In this document: piece by piece, positions 22,509 to 33,289 of the stretch | How positions within the stretch are numbered: the stretch's first letter is position 1 | Layout: the number at the start of each line of letters is the position of its first letter | Assembly: GCF_905163445.1 (NCBI RefSeq) | Contig: NC_053201.1 | Location: 5,156,001 to 5,220,000 of the forward strand | DNA length: 64,000 nt | Source: Pararge aegeria | Taxonomy: Eukaryota; Arthropoda; Insecta; Lepidoptera; Nymphalidae | Reading direction: 5' to 3' | Notes under the pieces: generated by a model | The model's database searches: none | Told to the model about the DNA's origin: nothing | The model's input: only the letters and a program-made list of their open reading frames with translations | Position numbers and translations under genes: made by a program

Positions 22509-23172
22509 AAAAAAAAGTTTCTAGGCTTTACCGATACTCAGATTCCTTGATGGGCTAATCAGTAGGAAATATTAATGTTTGTGTATACATCTGTTTGTCG
22601 TTTGTACTATAGTGAGAAAATTTAAAATAACGTGTTTTAACAAATATAACATAAAAATCCTTCTATTTCATCATTATCATCATAATTAACACGTCCACAT
22701 AGGACTTCTCGGCTTGTTTACATTTAATAATTTATTTATAATCGGTAGACTACAATAATTTTAACAATATTATCGTTTTATAATATTTATTATTATGTTA
22801 TATATATAAAATTTATTAAATAATAAAAATTATATAATTTCATAGTATTGTTTATTAATGGTTACGCCTCTGTGCCATTATAATACCTAATTATTTTTAT
22901 ACAGAGCATTCAAAGTTAAGACTTAATACAGCAGTAGTTTTTGTATCGCCATTTTAATTTTTAATTATGTTTTTTTGCCGTGTCTACCTCGATGCCATTG
23001 CCTTATTAATTGTATCATTAAAGAGTAAATGACATCATACTGACCTCACGGGTATAACTCATAGATGAAGTTAAGCTATATTAATTTCTAGAATAATAAA
23101 TGCCTAGATTTGATGTATAGAGTAGTTCAAATATCAGTCACAAATATCTCTACTACTTGTATGTTGAACTTT
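22509..23172. other. AT-rich, nothing recognised
   Basis: Very AT-rich stretch at 22730-22900 with ttataatat repeats; no gene. Confidence 0.5.
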
Positions 23173-23247
23173 GACGGCCGACTACGCCAGTAGTGGGCAG
23201 CGACCCTGCTTTCTGTGTCCATGGCCGCGGGTTCGATTCGAACTGGG
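23173..23247 (+). mobile_element. SINE-A tRNA-like head, split from its body
   Basis: gacggccgactacgccag, cagcgaccctgctttctg and B box gggttcgattcg. The body continues only after the satellite, at 24424-24465. Confidence 0.75.
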
Positions 23248-23330
23248 CGCCCCGAAAGGGATGTCAAGCTCCTGCCCTATCACCGCTTCAAAGTTCTTTA
23301 TTCGTCCCTACAGTAAGTACATCAAGATTG

Positions 23331-24382
23331 CTCTATCTAGACGGCTTAATGAGACCTCTGTGCAACTATCCTTACTCTATCGTGGACAATTATAAGCGAT
23401 GGTTTTGCACTTATCGTCAGGTGGCCATCTGCATGATCTATCGGTTGAAGGTTCCTTATTAACTTATAGCAAGATTACTCTATCTAGACGGCTTAATGAG
23501 ACCTCTGTGCAACTATCCTTACTCTATCGTGGGCAATTATAGCCGATGGTTTTGCATTTATCGTCAGGTGGCCATCTGCATGGTCTATGAGCTCAAGGGT
23601 CGTTTATTAACTTATAGCAAGAATACTCTATCTAGACGGCTTAATGAGACCTCTGTGCAACTATCCTAACTCTATCGTGGACAATTATAAGCGATGGTTT
23701 TGCACTTATCGTCAGGTGGCCATCTGCATGGTCTATCGGCTGAAGGTTCCTTATTAACTTATAGCAAGATTACTCTATCTAGACGGCTTAATGAGACCTC
23801 TATGCAACTATCCTTACTCTATCGTGGGCAATTATAGCCGATGGTTTTGCATTTATCGTCAGGTGGCCATCTGCATGGTCTATGAGCTCAAGGGTCGTTT
23901 ATTAACTTATAGCAAGAATACTCTATCTAGACGGCTTAATGAGACCTCTGTGCAACTATCCTTACTCTATCGTGGGCAATTATAGCCTATGGTTTTGCAT
24001 TTATCGTCAGGTGGCCATCTGCATGGTCTATCGGCTGAAGGTTCCTTATTAACTTATAGCAAGATTACTCTATCTAGACGGCTTAATGAGACTTCTGTGC
24101 AACTATCCTTACTCTATCGTGGGCAATTATAGCCGATGGTTTTGCATTTATCGTCAGGAGGCCACCTGCATGGTCTATGAGCTCAAGGGTCGTTTATAAC
24201 TTATAGCAAGAATACTCTATCTAGACGGCTTAATGAGACCTCTGTGCAACTATCCTTACTCTATAGTGGCCAATTATAAGCGATGGTTTTGCACTTATCT
24301 TCAGGTGGCCATCTTAAGGGTCCTTATTAAGTTATAGCAAGATTACTCTAACTAGACGGCTTCATTGGACCACTGTGTAACT
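23331..24382. repeat. Satellite array, alternating 147/148-bp monomers
   Basis: The anchor ctctatctagacggctt starts at 23331, 23478, 23626, 23773, 23921, 24068, 24215 and (variant) 24346. Units alternate between type A (tatcggctgaaggttcctta) and type B (tatgagctcaagggtcgttt), giving a dimer of about 295 bp. Unit 7 has a 16-17 bp deletion and unit 8 is truncated. Open frames across it are a side effect of the repeat. Confidence 0.92.
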
Positions 24383-24423
24383 GTGGCAACACCCGCCCCA
24401 CAGTGGGGACACTCTGTGGTGTG

Positions 24424-24465
24424 GTGTTTATTTGTGTGATGAACATCTTTAGCAGTGTCTGGGTG
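24424..24465 (+). mobile_element. SINE-A body fragment after the satellite
   Basis: tttgtgtgatgaacatc and agcagtgtctgggtg, the piece that should follow the B box of the head at 23173-23247. Confidence 0.6.
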
Positions 24466-24560
24466 CAGTGGCGTGCACTTCATTCATGCACAAGTTAAAC
24501 ATAAAGTACACGTAAAACCTCCTTTTTAAAGTCGTTTAAAAGTAGGTACGCAAATGTAGG
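24466..24560. mobile_element. Palindromic DNA element, truncated copy
   Basis: Left end CAGTGGCGTGCACTTCATTC and catgcacaa match the element at 8353; no right end found. It begins inside the SINE-A piece. Confidence 0.6.
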
Positions 24561-25020
24561 TAGCAACAGACGCTGGTCAATGAACGCGAAGAGGTGTGGT
24601 CTAGGCAATAGCCTTAAACAAGTTTTTTCATTAAACTTAAAGAAGAAATAAATCGCAAATGCTTTACTCAATTAATTTATTTGGGAACAACACATTTACT
24701 TACTTAGGACATTAGGGTTGTAACGAAACTGATATTAGAAAAATATGCTGTATTTTGTACCAATCTCTGATTTTAAAGTAATCGTATACAAAGAGAATAC
24801 TGTGTGATATTTAAATGCGCGTAATTCTAAACGCAGAGATTTGTGAACTGTTTGTGACAAATAAAATGTTGTGCTCCATTTTATTTTATCGCAGTTGATA
24901 TTTATTTATGAATTATGATTTTTTTTTTTTTTTTATTCATCTACGTGGTTTCCCTTTAGAGGTATATTAAACCAATGCTCTTAATCCTTTTCTATGCAAC
25001 ATCGTACTGGAACAGCGTAC
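24561..25020. other. No gene recognised
   Basis: AT-rich with a T14 run at about 24920. Confidence 0.5.
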
Positions 25021-25021
25021 A

Positions 25022-25155
25022 TCTTACAGGCAGGGTAGTAACTAGCAATGCCAGAAGCCTCCCACCAGAAAATTCAGAAATTATAAATTCCAAAATTGTC
25101 CCGGAATCAAACCCGGAACTCCCATTTAAATCCACAGTGCTCACCGCAAACTGAT
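25022..25155 (-). mobile_element. SINE-B head
   Basis: B box-like ggaatcaaacccgg on +, then tataaattcc and cctcccaccag, the same head seen at 33420-33535. Confidence 0.65.
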
Positions 25156-25207
25156 GAAGAAAATAGAGAGCTCTACATTTTGTAATTCATTTTATATACC
25201 TAGGTAC

Positions 25208-25492
25208 CATCATCAACCCATTTCCATCCACTACAGGGCACGGGTCTCCACTCTAGAAGGGTCTAGGCCTTAGCCCACCACGCTGGCCAAGTGCGGGTTG
25301 GCAGACTTTACATCCCTTAAAGAGCGTTATGGTGAACTTTCACGCAGGTTGTCCTTCACCGTTAAAGCAAGTGACATTTTATTGCTTAAATTAAAACCCA
25401 CATAACTCAGAAAAGTAAGACGTACATACCCGGAATCGAACTCCGTCCACTCAAAAGAGAGGCGGAAGAACCACTAGGCTATCACCGCTTCA
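25208..25492 (-). mobile_element. SINE-C, full length
   Basis: Head on minus: gcggtgatagcctagtgg (A box TAGCCTAGTGG) and B box AGTTCGATTCC; then the body with cactggccagcgtgg-like sequence and the end ggttgatgatgg. A tRNA-derived lepidopteran SINE; the best SINE-C copy here. Confidence 0.88.
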
Positions 25493-25802
25493 TACTCGTA
25501 CCTAGGTAAGTATAAAGTTATTCCGGAATGCGAATGTGTAAAGCAACCGATTTACAACCCTATTCGTACTCCTGTTAGCTTGTTTTATTTCGCCTTTGCA
25601 TTTTTGAATAATGATTGACACTGGACTTGTTTGTAGTTAACGAACGTAGTTTTTGGCTTCGGTGAAATAGTAATGAATTTTATGACCGCCGTAAATATGC
25701 CGACGGTACGTGTTTAAATACCGTCGATCTCATTTTAAATAGTGTTTATTATTCGGAATATTTATTTCGGAATAGATAAAAAAAACTTGCATAATTTAGC
25801 GA

Positions 25803-26035
25803 TACATAGCACGGAGAGCCGATGGACGTTGGGGTCTTAAGGTGCTGGAATGGCGACCCCGCACCGGTAAACGCAGCGTAGGTCGGCCCACAACGAGGTG
25901 CACCGATGACATCAGGCGAGTAGCTGGGAGCCGTTGGAGGCAAGCGGCCCAGGACCGTGCATTGTGGAACTCCCTACAAAAGACCTATGTCCAGCAGTGG
26001 ACGTCAATTGGTTGAAATGATGATGTTGATGAATC
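25803..26035 (+). pseudogene. RTE-type LINE, C-terminal end of ORF and 3' tail
   Basis: Open for 71 codons from 25803 to TGA at 26013-26015: YIARRADGRWGLKVLEW, then KRSVGRPTTR-TDDIRR, WRQAAQDRALWNSLQK and YVQQWTSIG. This is the conserved end of RTE-clade LINE proteins in Lepidoptera, followed by the atgatgatgttgatgaa tail. 5' truncated insertion; no frame damage in what remains. Confidence 0.8.
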
Positions 26036-26594
26036 TAGCGATGGCAGGATAGCCGCCGCATTCAATATCATGACGTCACGTCTACACAACGTGTAGCAGA
26101 ATTACGAAATAATATTGAACGATGCATAAGTATATTTCATAGAGACTCACCCTGTAAAAATATTAATATGTATGTTACATACCCTTTAAGCAAGCCACTG
26201 CTGACAGGGGATATAATTAACGTGTTCACCTGCTAAAGCACGGGGGCATGGAATAGGAGATTTCCCCCGTTTATTAGTGCACTTGCACCAATGCTCTGAG
26301 ATTTATAAAGCTGTGAGAGAAGAAGCTAGCCGTGAAGATGTCACAATTGTGACATGAGATTGTAGTTGAGGGTTTGTAGTGGATAAACAAAAGGATGGAT
26401 GTGAATACCTACTCCTTTCAGTAGGCTACAGTCTACAATAGAAAAGTGACTGCATAAGTGTACACGACGTGACGTCATTTTACCTACAAACTGTAGGCGT
26501 GGCTTAAACGACCAATAAAACTTTAGCGGTTACCCGTAATAGCTAACTCCGTAAATGAAGTAAGAAAATTACTGTTTGAAAACGTCTTATCTTT
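26036..26594. other. No gene recognised
   Basis: Moderate GC, no frame or repeat assigned. Confidence 0.45.
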
Positions 26595-26597
26595 CTA

Positions 26598-27203
26598 AAC
26601 CAGGGCTTCCCAACCTGGGCGTCGCGGCGCCCTGCGGCGCCGTAGAAAGTACAGAGGTGCATCCCGAAGTCCTCCTGTTTTTTTTATTCCACTTCAAGTC
26701 AGCCCTTGACTGTAATCTACCCTGGTGGTTAGTGATGCAATCTAAGATAGTAGCGGGCTAACCTGTTAGGGAGTATGGTAAGCACACCCTTAAACGGTTT
26801 CCACGTGACATCGCAGCGGAACACGAAATCGCTTAGCGGCACGTCTTCCTCGGTAGCCTCTCACCAGACCAGACCAGAGAAATTCTGAAATTATAAATTC
26901 GTCGTCAAAAGTTTTTTTCGTTGAAGAAAAAATATTTTTTGATAGTTCTTTGCAGCGGTGCCAGAGCTTGTCCATCACTTTCAAAAATTGTGTTGAGATT
27001 ACAAACCTCAGCAATTATGGTGTCCGGGTAGTTTTAGTTTCTTAATTCTTTGTTGGACGATTTATTTATAATTTATTATTACATCTTATGGATTTATTAG
27101 TTTCATAATGAGGATGTTATATTTTTTGCGCATATGTGTATGGACGAACGCCGAATTTCTTACCTTTTAAGTGCGCCTGTGGCTTAAAAAAGGGTTGGGA
27201 AAA
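26598..27203. mobile_element. Possible hAT-like non-autonomous element with SINE-B inside
   Basis: cagggcttcccaacctggg at 26598 looks like a hAT-type end, and the inverted cccaacccttttttaagcc (on minus, near 27183-27202) resembles the other end. The inner ends match only partly and no 8-bp duplication is evident, so the pairing is tentative. Confidence 0.3.
26698..26902 (-). mobile_element. SINE-B
   Basis: Minus copy with gcccttgactg, gtagcgggctaacctgttag, aatcgcttagcggcacgtc, ccagaccagaccagag and ctgaaattataaattc on the + strand. Confidence 0.75.
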
Positions 27204-28064
27204 TGATCTAGAGAATAAGATGAGTGATGAGACAAATACCATAAGTAAGGTATTATATATACATACAATATACATGATACTAATAAGGTACCAACATAAA
27301 TTATTACACATATTTTAAAATTGTGAGTGTTTTTAAAGGTTTTTTTCTATATATTTATTTTTCTCATTTTTATTCGATGGGGATAGTACTGAAAATAATA
27401 TGGCGATATGAGCGAATGAAAAATTATACAGCGACAGCTAATAAGGTACAGTAACACTTAATCAAAGGGGCATTAAGTTTGCGAGAAATTCAAGCGGGCG
27501 GATAGAAATACAGACAGGGCGAAATTTATACTAAGTGAGCGATTATAAAATCAGAAGCCATAACTAAAGTGCTTTAAGTATAGTCTGTTTGTTCCCATGC
27601 TACTACTTATATCAAAAGTTAGATTAGATTTATCATCATATTAAACCATTACCAGCTCATTTCATGCCACCTGTCTTTTTTCAGGATCAGCGGTAGAGTA
27701 GAGTGAGAGATTGGGAGAGTTTTCGCATCTATTTATTTAATTCCACTCCACTCCATTCCATTCCATAAAAGTTAGAGGTGCGAATACCAACTCTGTTCCT
27801 CCGGAAGGGAAATCGAAGCCACGAGGCAAACATAAGCTTAATCAGCTACCTGTACATAAACCGAAAAAAAGGCCAAAGTCTTTTTACATAACAAGACCTA
27901 CCTACGGTCTATAATTTAGCATTTTTATTGCACCGACGAAATAATGCACGCACGGTCCATCAAAACTCGGAATACTGCCACCGAATTTCATTTAGCCCCC
28001 CGGGTTACTGTTTAAATATAATAAAATACCAGTAACTACCCCACGTGAATTTATATTACTATAC
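27204..28064. other. No gene recognised
   Basis: AT-rich; a ccactccattcc repeat near 27755-27770. Nothing coding. Confidence 0.45.
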
Positions 28065-28395
28065 TAGCTATGCTACGCGGTTTTTTATATACCAGAAGTT
28101 AGCCTTTGTTCGCAATCTCACCGGGATAGACTCTACAAAAAGACACACTTGACGATTCAAAAGTGGGCCTATTTGTTTTAAAATATGAATTTTGAATTAC
28201 GGTCGAATACCAGAAATTCCGAATTTAAACTGTCCAAAATTTCCTCCTAATTGATGTGGCTGCCACCATCTTAAACGGCATCATCACTTACCGCAAATAA
28301 AATCTTTTCTTTCAAATGCTATGTCGCTGCGTGAAAGGCGGACCAACAAACAAACAAACGCGTTTTCACATTTATAATATTATTAGGGATTCACA
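28065..28395 (+). mobile_element. Degenerate element mix with a LINE tail piece
   Basis: 28138-28198 (cttgacgattcaaaagtggg ... atgaattttgaatt) is the LINE tail family seen at 8306. 28325-28390 (aaaggcggaccaacaaac ... ttataatattattaggga) is the 3' end of a short interspersed element. Confidence 0.45.
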
Positions 28396-28722
28396 ACCTA
28401 TTGCGTACCAGCTGCGTACAGTTGCGCAGATTCGTAAAATTTGCATACGTGAACGTACGGTCAGCACGCAAACCGAAATTAATGTATCAAAATATAATTA
28501 TGGCGATTTTATACGTTTTATAACGATTGGGAACGGAAACGTGGCTTTTTTTACATCGATACCGGGTAACTGTATAAAGATTTATATCCTGTAACAAGTA
28601 CTTACCTACTTGTTATTCTATTTTTAAATATATTCTATTTTTAAATAATAAAAGCTGTTTGTTGACTCTTCTCTCTTCTTTTTTTAGTTCTGGTGAGGTG
28701 AACTTTAGATGTAAGTAAATTA

Positions 28723-28860
28723 CAGCCTTGTTAGTCCAGTGGATAAGTAGCATATTTAACTATGGATTACGAAGTCCTTGGTTCGATTCGTGGAGTGGTC
28801 CAAGATTTGTTTGGGATGGAAAGATAGGATAGCTTTTATCCCCAAAATCAGCTTAGTTCC
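28723..28860 (+). mobile_element. tRNA-derived SINE head of a further family
   Basis: A box TAGTCCAGTGG at 28732 and B box GGTTCGATTCG near 28780 with tRNA-like spacing, followed by a short body (gggatggaaagataggatag). Runs into the SINE-A at 28871. Confidence 0.55.
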
Positions 28861-28870
28861 TTTTTTTTTT

Positions 28871-29120
28871 ATATATTACGACAATACACACATCGCCATC
28901 TAGCCCCAAAGTAAGCGTAGCTTGTGTTATGGGTACTAAGATGACTGATGAATAATTTTATGAATAACATACATATATACTTAGAATATACATATAAACA
29001 CCCAGACACTGAAAAACACTCATTCTCATCACACAAACATTTTCCAGTTGTGGGAATCGAACCCACGGCCTAGGACTCAGATAGCAGGGTCGCTGCTCAC
29101 TGCGCCAATCGGCTGTCAAA
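28871..29120 (-). mobile_element. SINE-A, full length
   Basis: The most complete copy: tail attacgacaatacacac, ctagatggcg core, body, B box and intact head (actgcgccaatcggctgtcaaa in part on +). Confidence 0.9.
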
Positions 29121-30529
29121 AAAAAGTTCTTTTGGGAGAGGGGATGAAAATGTTTGACGATTTCACACAATAACTCCGTCAAAGTGATTTTATTTATTTA
29201 TTTATTTATTTTTAAACTGGAAAGGATTTATTATCCGATTAATGTAACCCCTCAGCAGACAGCAGAAACCTAGCTAGTAATATGTATTTTTTTTTATTTA
29301 TTTATCAAATAAAACAATTACATTAAAATGGTTAGTATAAAAGCACCGAAAAAAACCGCAGAGGTTTGTCCTCGGTGCCTATCTGCAACGATTACCTTAG
29401 GTGTTAATTAGAAGAATAAAACCAGCTGTGGGAAAAACATGAAAAACATACTGCTACATTGTAGAACGATAGGAACTAAGTAAGCCTGTAAATTTTAATT
29501 TTTAATAGTAGTAAGTACCGAAATAAATGAATATAAACTATACGAGGTACAAAAGAGTCAGCCAACTAACTTCGCTAAAAAGTATTCTTTGAGTTTACGC
29601 TTAATGTTTTTAAATATACATGTACGTAATAACGCTTCAGAAGTGCCTGTGATTCTACATGATTAAAGAATATTTGAATTTGAATTTGTCTCCAGCATTA
29701 GAAATTTAATAGGCTGCTAATGACGATGATATTATAATACCCACTTATCCTGTCGAGAAAGCTAAAATTTACTTAGCGGGCGATGGAGCAAGCTATTCTC
29801 AGAGAAGATTTCGTGATGATCTAAGTGATAAAAATCACATAATCACAAATACGTACTTAAAGATCCGTAAAATAAAATTATGCGAAACATAATTGCATAC
29901 GTCTCAGACCGCCTCTCTTTAGTAAAAGCTCTATGTTCTAAAGCAGAGTTCGTGACTTTATCAAAAATATCTTCCAAGTATTAACGAAGTACTTATTTAG
30001 GATTGGTTTTTAAATGGTTGAAGAATTTTTTAAGCCAAAATAGGTTCGGTTTATTTTATTAAATATCCTTAAATTTGATATGAAAAAATCAATATCCCTT
30101 AACCTTTGTGATGTAACTACTTAGTTGTATTTACTTTTTTTTTACATATAGACGCATCTACAAGAAAAGTCAAAAATCTTCTCTAAGCACTAATAAATAA
30201 TAGGATCCAATAAAAGCTTTCTGAAAAATATTCCTTACGAAATTATGCCTTTTCCTTGTTTTACTTCTCTATTTACCAACTTATCTATCATTAATCGTAT
30301 TGTGCAGATTAAAAATAACTAATCTACTTAAATGATTTTTTTTTAAATATTGTAACACTCTTATTTAACTTCAGTTTTTTAAAAACACCACATCTTCGAG
30401 AAATATTTATTTGATGCGAACTTTAAATGATCTTACTCGTAAACTTAAAACTTACGTGCTTTACTACGTAAATAAGCACGTGTCCAAGACGTTTATCAAA
30501 AGGCAGATGGCTGTTTTCCGTATATTTTC
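29121..30529. other. Dl upstream region, no gene
   Basis: A TTTA microsatellite at 29189-29215, an A-rich repeat piece near 29290-29430 and a LINE tail at 29640-29690 (gtgcctgtgattctacatg, gaatttgaatttg). From 29700 to 30529 I see no repeat; this is the likely proximal upstream regulatory stretch of Dl. Confidence 0.5.
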
Positions 30530-30596
30530 TGGTTGAAGACTCGCGGGATAGCGGGGCGCGCGGGAAGGGTGGCAGTCGGCGGCAGATGCGCCGCAC

Positions 30597-30611
30597 AGCG
30601 CCATCTAGCGG
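30597..30611 (-). promoter_or_regulatory. CTCF-like site at the Dl promoter
   Basis: Read on the minus strand, the 15 bases match the CTCF core CCASYAGRKGGCRSY at 14 of 15 positions (G replaces A at position 3). It lies about 50 bp upstream of the proposed start site. Binding is inferred from the motif only. Confidence 0.4.
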
Positions 30612-30836
30612 TGCGGCGGGCGCCAGGTGTGCGCTGCCCGCGCCGCGGCTTCCACCCGCCCTCAGTCCGCCGTCACGCACCGCCGCGATCACACGTCACT
30701 ACGGCTGCTACACGCCGGCCGCACGCGCGCGATTCGAACGTAGTGCACGATACACCGCGACCGGTTCCCAAAGCCGATGAGCCCGACCAGTGACACCTCT
30801 AGTGTTGTGTGACTTGCAGTGAAACTCAGTGCAGAC

Positions 30837-30848
30837 ATGTGCGAGTGA
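30837..30848 (+). other. uORF 1 in the Dl leader (3 codons)
   Basis: ATG TGC GAG TGA. The stop overlaps the ATG of the next uORF by one base (TGATG). G at -3. It matters only if transcription starts upstream, as the promoter motifs suggest. Confidence 0.45.
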
Positions 30849-30877
30849 TGGATTACTCTGCCGCCGTCGATCTGTGA
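30848..30877 (+). other. uORF 2 in the Dl leader (9 codons)
   Basis: ATG at 30848 has G at -3 and G at +4, the best initiation context among the upstream ATGs. It encodes MDYSAAVDL, then TGA at 30875-30877, 47 bp before the Delta ATG, so reinitiation at Delta is feasible. Confidence 0.45.
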
Positions 30878-30896
30878 CGGGTTTCGGATCCCGTGT

Positions 30897-30972
30897 ATGC
30901 TCAGGCGCCGGTGGTTGCGCCAGTATGCGCGCCCCCGCGGTGCTGATCGCCCTGCTAGGGTTTCTGCCCCAG
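30897..30972 (+). other. uORF 3, overlapping the Delta start in another frame
   Basis: ATG at 30897 (T at -3, weak context) reads through the Delta ATG in a different frame and crosses the exon 1-exon 2 junction, ending at TAG 44321-44323 in exon 2. The spliced frame is 34 codons, arginine-rich at the start (MLRRRWLR). Ribosomes starting here would miss the Delta ATG. Confidence 0.4.
30925..30972 (+). CDS. Dl: Delta (Notch ligand), coding exon 1: start codon and signal-peptide core
   Basis: Sixteen codons, MRAPAVLIALLGFLPQ, from ATG at 30925 to a CAG|GTACTG donor at 30972/30973 (phase 0). The segment is the hydrophobic core of a secretion signal peptide. Joined in frame to exon 2 (VLTSGSFELRIK...), it gives the layout known for insect Delta: a short signal peptide directly followed by GSFELR. 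The start was chosen because it is the only ATG in this frame upstream of the donor with a signal-like sequence behind it; it has A at -3 and C at +4. The GC-rich exon stands out from the AT-rich surroundings. The exon 1 call depends on the join to exon 2, which is 13.3 kb away; phase, donor and peptide logic all agree, but no transcript was seen. An alternative upstream coding exon cannot be excluded. Confidence 0.85.
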
Positions 30973-31088
30973 GTACTGGACATCGACACTGAAAACCGCG
31001 AAACCCTGTTTGTTTACCACCGAATCTGTAATTGAGCCGATTGCAAATCGAAGCTTGGATTTGTGGAGGCCGCGTCACGACAGTCTAT

Positions 31089-31096
31089 TTCCCACG
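31089..31096 (-). promoter_or_regulatory. CSL/Su(H)-type motif, start of intron 1
   Basis: CGTGGGAA on the minus strand, 117 bp after the exon 1 donor. Exact match to YGTGGGAA. Confidence 0.35.
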
Positions 31097-33289
31097 GATG
31101 CAGGGCCTAGATAGTCCTGGATACTCGTCGAGGGTGTAGGTTAGGAAAGTCGTGACCAGAGCGAGACGCTTGTGTGTGTTCGATACGTTTACCGAGCAAA
31201 CACTCTGTGCATAGTTATAAAGAAAGTTCAGGTTTTAATACGGCCGGTGCGGGGTCAGCCGAGTTGCGAGCCTCTTCGTTTAAAATTAGATGCATACCTC
31301 GAGATGATTTCGATTCCCAAAAGGACTAATTCTGCGATGCTTGGACAGGAATAGCTGCACACGGGTTAAGTCTCTTCCAAGACGCGATATTTCGGGATGA
31401 TGCTTTTATAAAATATCATTAAACTTTGCTCGAGACACCATACCCTATTTTGTGTTTTTAATCATAAATAGCTGTTTTTCAAAAGTTGTGTTATTAAATA
31501 ATAATAACAATAAATCTGTAGGTCAGTGCCCTATAAACGGTCAAGGCTGTTGAGCGGCTAGGAGTTTGGGATACTTCATTAGATATGTCAACATCTCATT
31601 CTCATACTCATTCATAGGGTATAAAAGTATAGAATGGTCGTTAAAGAAGCTTTCTTCACAAATTCAATAAAAATGAAACATTTTTTATTTCCTAAGCTTT
31701 AATAACGATGTTTTAGATATCAATCAATTACCTTAAACTTTTTCTAATTCTTAACCATTATTTTCCACTAAATTGTTAACCTCAATAATATATCTTTAAA
31801 TTCAAATTACCATTTATGTAATTAAAATTAATTATCTATATGTAGGTAAGTACATTCCTTACTAATAAATTTCTAGATGATTAAAACACTGTTTAATTTA
31901 AACCGATCCAAGGTCTTTATCTGTTTTTATTAGGTGTACCGAACACTCAACTAGTAAACATGTAATCTAACACATTTGAACCAACATACTGACAGACTAT
32001 TCATTTGATTACAAACACTAGAACTCAAGTCATGGATTCCAGTGTAAACGTTTTGTTACCTAATTCTTTATACCTACGCTTTGCGAAATATTAAACATCT
32101 TAAATTACTTGCAGTTAGGTTTGCAATTAAATGGACCCTAAATGTTAGAAAACTTCTCAATTTGCTGGTCTTAAAAGCATTATAAACAGGGTCCAGAAAC
32201 ACCCCTGTTCTGTCGCTTGAGCGTTGACTTCTCCCGCATTTGGGGATTCTTACCCCCTGCGCGCGCGTTGCAAATATTAAAATTCACCCGTACAGCAATA
32301 TTATTACACACACATCGCTACTTATACAACTTTACTAATAGGTAGGTAAACTTGTCTATAAAAGGCCACTGAACTCGGCTATCGTGTGATTTTCGTGCAC
32401 TTTTCGATACAACCTAGGTAGCGTATTTATATATTTTTTATCTTCTCCAAAAGGTACAATTATTATTAAAAAAAAACAAGCTTCAACATCCGGTAAAGGC
32501 GCTTATTATATGCAACCGAGGCAAACCTACCCAGGGGGGGGGGTTAATATGAACTCGAACAATCTATTATATCGCTACTTTACTTTGTTATTAGCACAAA
32601 AACAATATTAGGGTCCTTATTTTTCATGAATGGAACATTTTGTTAGGTCATTGTTTGCGAAATGTACCAAGGCATCATAAGTGATAAGTATGTCATGGTT
32701 TGAGAAATATCGAATCCACTTTAGTGCTGTCTAGAGAAAGTAACGATATTTTCGATTGTAAAACTTCAGTAGACTAATCAATTTTGAGAAGGTACTAAAC
32801 ATAACAGCTTTTTTTTCTAAGCTATGCCATTATAATAAAGAGTATTAAACAGTGATGTATTATTACATATACCTATACACCTATGCGAAATAAATAACTG
32901 TAGTATATTATTTAACGAACCTACATATATTTAGAAGTGCCTTTCAACTACACAGTTAGGTACATATAAAAACATTGTCGGTAGCATCTTGTTCGTATAA
33001 TATCGGTAGGTTTAAACGGACCAAAGAAAAACCAGTTCATGGTAGGTCTCCAGCACCGAGTTTGTAATTTAATTTGAGACGCTTTTTCTAGTCTTAATTC
33101 TCTCACGGATATTGCTTCTCACTAAAATAAAACGTAGACTAAAATATCTAAGCAAATAGCAACTGTTGGGACTGACAGAAATTCCTCAAATCGCTTCCTA
33201 AATACTATCAATAGTTTCAATAGCTCAACTAGCGATTTCATTGTGAATAGATAACATTTCTGGACAGACAACGTAACGCCAGTAATTTT

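Larger units (their letters stand above)
30664..30924 (+). promoter_or_regulatory. Dl: Probable Dl core promoter and 5' leader
   Basis: A GC- and CpG-rich block (about 30530-30970) lies directly upstream of the Delta start. A perfect insect initiator TCAGTC sits at 30662-30667, and exactly +28 to +33 from its A (30691-30696) is ACACGT, a 5-of-6 match to the DPE consensus RGWYVT. No TATA box is evident, which fits an Inr/DPE promoter. If 30664 is +1, the leader is 261 nt. A second TCAGT at 30826-30830 has no good DPE. The leader holds upstream ATGs at 30837, 30848 and 30897. The start site is inferred, not observed. Confidence 0.5.

Noticed and set aside
23171..23985. Repeated frame MRPLCNYPYSIV in the 23-24 kb region
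   Set aside because: Open reading is a by-product of the satellite monomer; frame is not kept from unit to unit (147 versus 148 bp).
3660..29060. TGTGGGAA (CSL-like) matches inside SINE-A copies
   Set aside because: They come from the B box neighbourhood (gttgtgggaatcg on +) of every copy and were left out of the CSL count.
30423..31078. Long Arg/Ala-rich frames on both strands around the Dl promoter
   Set aside because: Caused by GC-rich, stop-poor sequence; the frame that contains the Delta start is the only one with splice and homology support.
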